From NCBI GenBank assembly GCA_035341015.1, contig DAOQUL010000084.1, forward strand, positions 1 to 16,856: a stretch of 16,856 bases of DNA, given 5' to 3'. A program made the position numbers and the translations under genes. Below are positions 13,426 to 16,856 of this stretch, one piece after another. The notes beneath the pieces were generated by a model, which did no database searches, had not been told where the DNA came from, and was given only the letters and a program-made list of their open reading frames with translations. The first letter of the stretch is position 1, and every line of letters starts with the position of its first letter. This DNA comes from JAKQIM01 sp029557965 (lineage in GTDB: Bacteria; Chloroflexota; Anaerolineae; Anaerolineales; UBA4823).

Positions 13426-16400
13426 ATGAAGATGAATAAGTTATTATCCATTGGAAGCCTGCTCTTCAGGGTCTCGTTTGCCCTGCTGCTGGCTTTCTCC
13501 CTGCTCGCCCCCATGGGCAGTGCCCTGGCGGCGCAGCCCCAACGCCCCATCGAAGGGGATGGGGGGACTGCCCCCAACGGAGTGGGCTTGAACGCCGCCC
13601 CCCTGCTGGAAGAAAACTTCGATTATGGTAGTGCAGCGGGCGGTCTTATTGCACTCAGTGGTGGCCTCTGGGTCAACCATTCTGGTACAGCAAATTATCT
13701 CCAGTACAACCCTGCCGCCGGTCTGACAATGCCATCTTATGCTTCATCGGGCATAGGCGGCGGCGTTCCTTTCACCACCTCAGGCGATGACGAAAACCGC
13801 TCCTTTGTTGCACAAAGTAGCGGGAACATCTACCTTGCAGCCCTGATCAATCTGACGTCTGCACAGACCTCCGGAGATTATTTCCTGCACCTCAAAGATT
13901 CTGGGACAGGTTTTCGCGGCAGAATTTATGCCAAAAGCGCTGGCAGCGGCGTCTTCAATCTTGGGACATCTGCCGCTGGCACTGCTGGTACGATCAACTA
14001 CTCCACTGATGCATTCAACACAGGTGTAACCTATCTGGTTGTGGTTAAGTACGATATCACAAATGACGATAGTGCACTGTATGCCTTAAGTGCCTGCACC
14101 AGTACAGAACCTGCAACCCCGCTGGTAACTTCTAATGGCACATCTGCCACAGTAACAATTTCTGCAGCTGCAATCCGGCAAGGAACTTCCACGGCCGCCC
14201 CTGCCGGTACGGTAGATGGCATCCGCGTGGCTACCAATTGGGCTGATGCCGTGACTTGTGTTGCAGCACCCGAGCCCGAACTGAGCATGACCAAGACCGT
14301 CAGCCCTGCAACCAACGTGCCGCTGAACGGCACCGTCACCTACACCGTCACCCTCTCCAACTCGGGTGCGGGAGACGCTGCTAACCTGACCTTGACCGAC
14401 ACCCTGCCCGCCGAAGTGAACTTTGGCAGTTGGATTAACATGCCATACGGCACAGCCCGTAGCGGTGACGAGATCACCTGGAACGGCACCCTCACCGCCA
14501 CCACGGACCTCGACTTCGTGTTCACTGCCGATCATGTTGGGGCCTACGGTGACGTGGTGACCAACACCGCCGAGTACGAATACGACACCATCACTGACAC
14601 CGCCCAGGCAGTTTTCAGCGTGGTCGATGCCACCAGTGACGTCACCTTCGTCTACCACGACCTGGAAGATGTTGTTCTCTCAAGTGAAAGCGTCTGTATT
14701 GCCGGCGCTTTTAACAGTTGGAGCGTCAATGCCACGCCCCTGACTGGCGACGCCAGCGGCGAGGTGTTTACTGTCACGCTCAACCTTGCCACCGGCAGTA
14801 CCTATGAGTATAAGTATGTGCTCAACTGTGCCGATTGGCCTACCTACAGCGGCGACCAGCTCAACACCAATAACCGCAGCCTCACCGCGGCCGGCGATGC
14901 CACGCAGGATGATTACCGCAACGTCGTCGTCGGTTGGGCCAACCTTCAGGCGCCATCCACGCTGGATGCCGTGGCCTACCAGGCTACCGCGGCCGTCACA
15001 GGCCAGGTATATATCAACGGGGTTACCAATCCGGCCGGCGAAGGCCGCGGCATCCAGGCCGAGGTGGGTTTTGGCGATAGCGCCACCCCTGCTGGCTGGA
15101 CCTGGTTCCCGATGACCTTTGATTCCCAAATTGGGAACAATGACCTCTTTACCGGCGTCATGACCCCCACCGCCGTTGGGGTGTATTCTTACACCACGCG
15201 TTACGATGGCAACTGGGGCGCAGGCAACCCCAACGCCGGCTGGACCTACACCGATCTGAATGGCACGCCGTTCTCAGTGGATCAAACCGGCGTCATGACC
15301 GTTGCAGCCTATGACATCGGCGTCACCAAAACTGGCCCCGCCACAAATGTCTTCCCTGGTGAAACGTTCACATACACCATCGACGTGACCAATTCCGGCA
15401 GCACTACCGCCGCCAATGTCACCATCACCGATACCCTGCCCCTCGGCGCCAACTACGTCTCAGACGACAGCGGCTTTACGCCCACCGATACCAACGGCGT
15501 CTTGGTGTGGACGATCGGCGACCTGGCTGCCGGCGCTTCGCTGAGCTTTGAGCTGACGGTCACCCTGGATGCGGAGGCCCCCAACGGCACCTTGACCAAC
15601 CTGGTTGAGGTCGCCACCGATTCGGACGACTTCAACCCCGCCAACGACTCGGATACCTGGGATGTGACCAATCCGCTCATCCCGATCCATGATGTGCAGT
15701 ACGTAGCCAACCCCGCCACCAGCGATGCTTCGCCCCTGCTCAACCAGGTGGTCTGGGTGGAGGGCATCGTCACCGCCGAACCCGGCGAGATCGATGGCAT
15801 CCGCACCATGTTCATCGAAGATCCCGACGGCGGCCCCTGGAGCGGCCTGCATATCTTCCGCGTCGGCGGCTTTGGCGTGGACATCGCCGAAGGCGATTAC
15901 GTGCGCGTGCAGGGCCAGGTCACCGAATACTTTGGGCAAACCGAATTGAGCCTTGGAGCTGGAACTCCCAGCACCCCCTGGTCGGTCGAGGTTTTGAGCC
16001 ACAACAACCCCCTGCCCGGTCCAGAGCTTTTGCTCGGATCGCAACTGAACGATACCGATAAAGCCACCTCTGAGCAGTGGGAAAGCGTCTACGTAGAATT
16101 TGGCCCCTCTGTCGTTACAAATATCAGCCTGGGCAACGGCGAATGGTACCTAAACGATAGTACCGGCAATGTGCGCGTGGACGATTACGGCAAGCCGGAT
16201 GGCGATCTGACCTACATCATCCCCATCACCCAACTGGGCGATGAATTCGCCTACGTGCGCGGCATCCCCATGTATTCGTTTAGCAATTACAAGCTTGAGC
16301 CGCGCTACGACGCCGATATCGGGTTGGTCATCGGCACCCCCAGCATCAGCAAAACAGGTCCCGATTACGTCGACCCCGGCGAAGAGTTGACCTACACCAT

Positions 16401-16856
16401 CAAGGTGGAAAACTTGTTGGGTTATGAACTCACCAACCTGGTCATCACCGACGTTGTGCCCACCGAGAATGCGGCCTTCGCCCGCGCTTTGGACGGCGGC
16501 ACCGAATCGGACGGCATCGTCACCTGGCTCATCTCCAGCCTGCCCTATCGAGGCATCGTTGAACTGCAATTTGTGGTCACTGCCACGGGCAGCATGGGCA
16601 CTGCTATCACCAACGATACCTATGCCGTGACCGCCACCGAATATCCCACGCCCACCCTGGGCACCGCACCTGTCATCACCGTCATCGGCGATTACACCCC
16701 CATCTATGTCATCCAGGGTGATGGCTTCCGCTCAGACTTCAAAGACCAGCCAGTCGAAACTGTTGGCGTGGTCACCGGTTTCTTGAAGGGTAACTACTCT
16801 GGCGGCGGCACCTTCAACGCCTTCTTTATCCAGGATGCTGTTGGCGACAGCAATGA
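13426..16856 (+). CDS. Giant secreted multidomain protein, probable ExeM/NucH-type extracellular nuclease, 3'-truncated
   Basis: The frame is open from the ATG at 13426 to the window edge (1143 codons, no stop). GAGGAGG at 13415-13421 is a strong Shine-Dalgarno. A signal peptide (cleavage after ALA, residue 35) is followed by a lectin-like module (about 62-281). Three DUF11 repeats lie at about 284-400, 630-745 and 969-1085. A glycogen-binding-like module at 404-500 contains VCIAGAFNSWS and YEYKYVLNC, and an Ig-like module at 506-625 contains GQVYINGVTNPAGEGRG. Two OB-like modules lie at about 750-965 (VVWVEGIVTAEPG) and from 1089 on (IQGDGFRSDF, VETVGVVTG, NAFFIQDAVGDSN). The last matches the segment that precedes the endonuclease/exonuclease/phosphatase domain in ExeM/NucH nucleases. 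The catalytic domain itself would lie beyond the window, so nuclease activity is inferred. Confidence 0.8.
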   Translation, partial: MKMNKLLSIGSLLFRVSFALLLAFSLLAPMGSALAAQPQRPIEGDGGTAPNGVGLNAAPLLEENFDYGSAAGGLIALSGGLWVNHSGTANYLQYNPAAGLTMPSYASSGIGGGVPFTTSGDDENRSFVAQSSGNIYLAALINLTSAQTSGDYFLHLKDSGTGFRGRIYAKSAGSGVFNLGTSAAGTAGTINYSTDAFNTGVTYLVVVKYDITNDDSALYALSACTSTEPATPLVTSNGTSATVTISAAAIRQGTSTAAPAGTVDGIRVATNWADAVTCVAAPEPELSMTKTVSPATNVPLNGTVTYTVTLSNSGAGDAANLTLTDTLPAEVNFGSWINMPYGTARSGDEITWNGTLTATTDLDFVFTADHVGAYGDVVTNTAEYEYDTITDTAQAVFSVVDATSDVTFVYHDLEDVVLSSESVCIAGAFNSWSVNATPLTGDASGEVFTVTLNLATGSTYEYKYVLNCADWPTYSGDQLNTNNRSLTAAGDATQDDYRNVVVGWANLQAPSTLDAVAYQATAAVTGQVYINGVTNPAGEGRGIQAEVGFGDSATPAGWTWFPMTFDSQIGNNDLFTGVMTPTAVGVYSYTTRYDGNWGAGNPNAGWTYTDLNGTPFSVDQTGVMTVAAYDIGVTKTGPATNVFPGETFTYTIDVTNSGSTTAANVTITDTLPLGANYVSDDSGFTPTDTNGVLVWTIGDLAAGASLSFELTVTLDAEAPNGTLTNLVEVATDSDDFNPANDSDTWDVTNPLIPIHDVQYVANPATSDASPLLNQVVWVEGIVTAEPGEIDGIRTMFIEDPDGGPWSGLHIFRVGGFGVDIAEGDYVRVQGQVTEYFGQTELSLGAGTPSTPWSVEVLSHNNPLPGPELLLGSQLNDTDKATSEQWESVYVEFGPSVVTNISLGNGEWYLNDSTGNVRVDDYGKPDGDLTYIIPITQLGDEFAYVRGIPMYSFSNYKLEPRYDADIGLVIGTPSISKTGPDYVDPGEELTYTIKVENLLGYELTNLVITDVVPTENAAFARALDGGTESDGIVTWLISSLPYRGIVELQFVVTATGSMGTAITNDTYAVTATEYPTPTLGTAPVITVIGDYTPIYVIQGDGFRSDFKDQPVETVGVVTGFLKGNYSGGGTFNAFFIQDAVGDSN

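Overview
The window looks like a GC-rich chromosomal scaffold piece from an environmental Chloroflexota bacterium, most likely Anaerolineae-like. This is inferred from the style of the genes, not from a marker search. The clues are a TPR protein of the kind found behind AAA/cyclase modules, secreted proteins with DUF11 repeats, TPTPT-type linkers, LamG domains, a C-terminal LPLILK-type ending, and a bacterial TrmI. A run of exactly 100 N (5093-5192) shows that this is a scaffold with at least one unclosed gap. No tRNA, rRNA, CRISPR array, insertion sequence or phage gene was seen.

Left part (1-9000) is mostly housekeeping. On the plus strand a 5'-truncated TPR protein overlaps mnmA (tRNA 2-thiouridylase), which is followed by a small membrane protein. 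A hairpin terminator separates these from a convergent cold-shock gene on the minus strand, which has a clear promoter and a leader of about 150 nt with hairpins. Then come trmI (tRNA m1A58 methyltransferase) and an overlapping NudL-type Nudix hydrolase. That pair ends in a 20-bp perfect inverted repeat facing the minus-strand rplY (ribosomal protein L25/CTC). The N gap sits inside rplY, and the reading frame shows that the gap is not really 100 nt. Diverging from rplY is a group of a DUF3267-like membrane zincin, an RsmC-like rRNA methyltransferase, an MBL-fold hydrolase and a sirtuin deacylase.

Right part (9000-16856) is devoted to the cell surface. Two tandem paralogous SpoIID/LytB-domain secreted proteins, one with a carboxypeptidase-regulatory-like domain and one with a LamG domain, are followed by an overlapping eight-helix membrane protein of unknown function. 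After a 282-bp intergenic region, a very large secreted protein starts at 13426 and runs off the right edge: at least 1143 codons with no stop. It carries a signal peptide, a lectin-like module, three DUF11 repeats, a glycogen-binding-like module and two OB-like modules of the type found upstream of ExeM/NucH extracellular nuclease domains.

The most interesting signals are the SpoIID-pair/membrane-protein cassette, the unfinished multidomain extracellular nuclease candidate, three genes whose -10 boxes lie 6-9 nt before the ATG with no Shine-Dalgarno (probable leaderless mRNAs), a three-hairpin leader on rplY, and a sirtuin lacking one of the usual four zinc cysteines.
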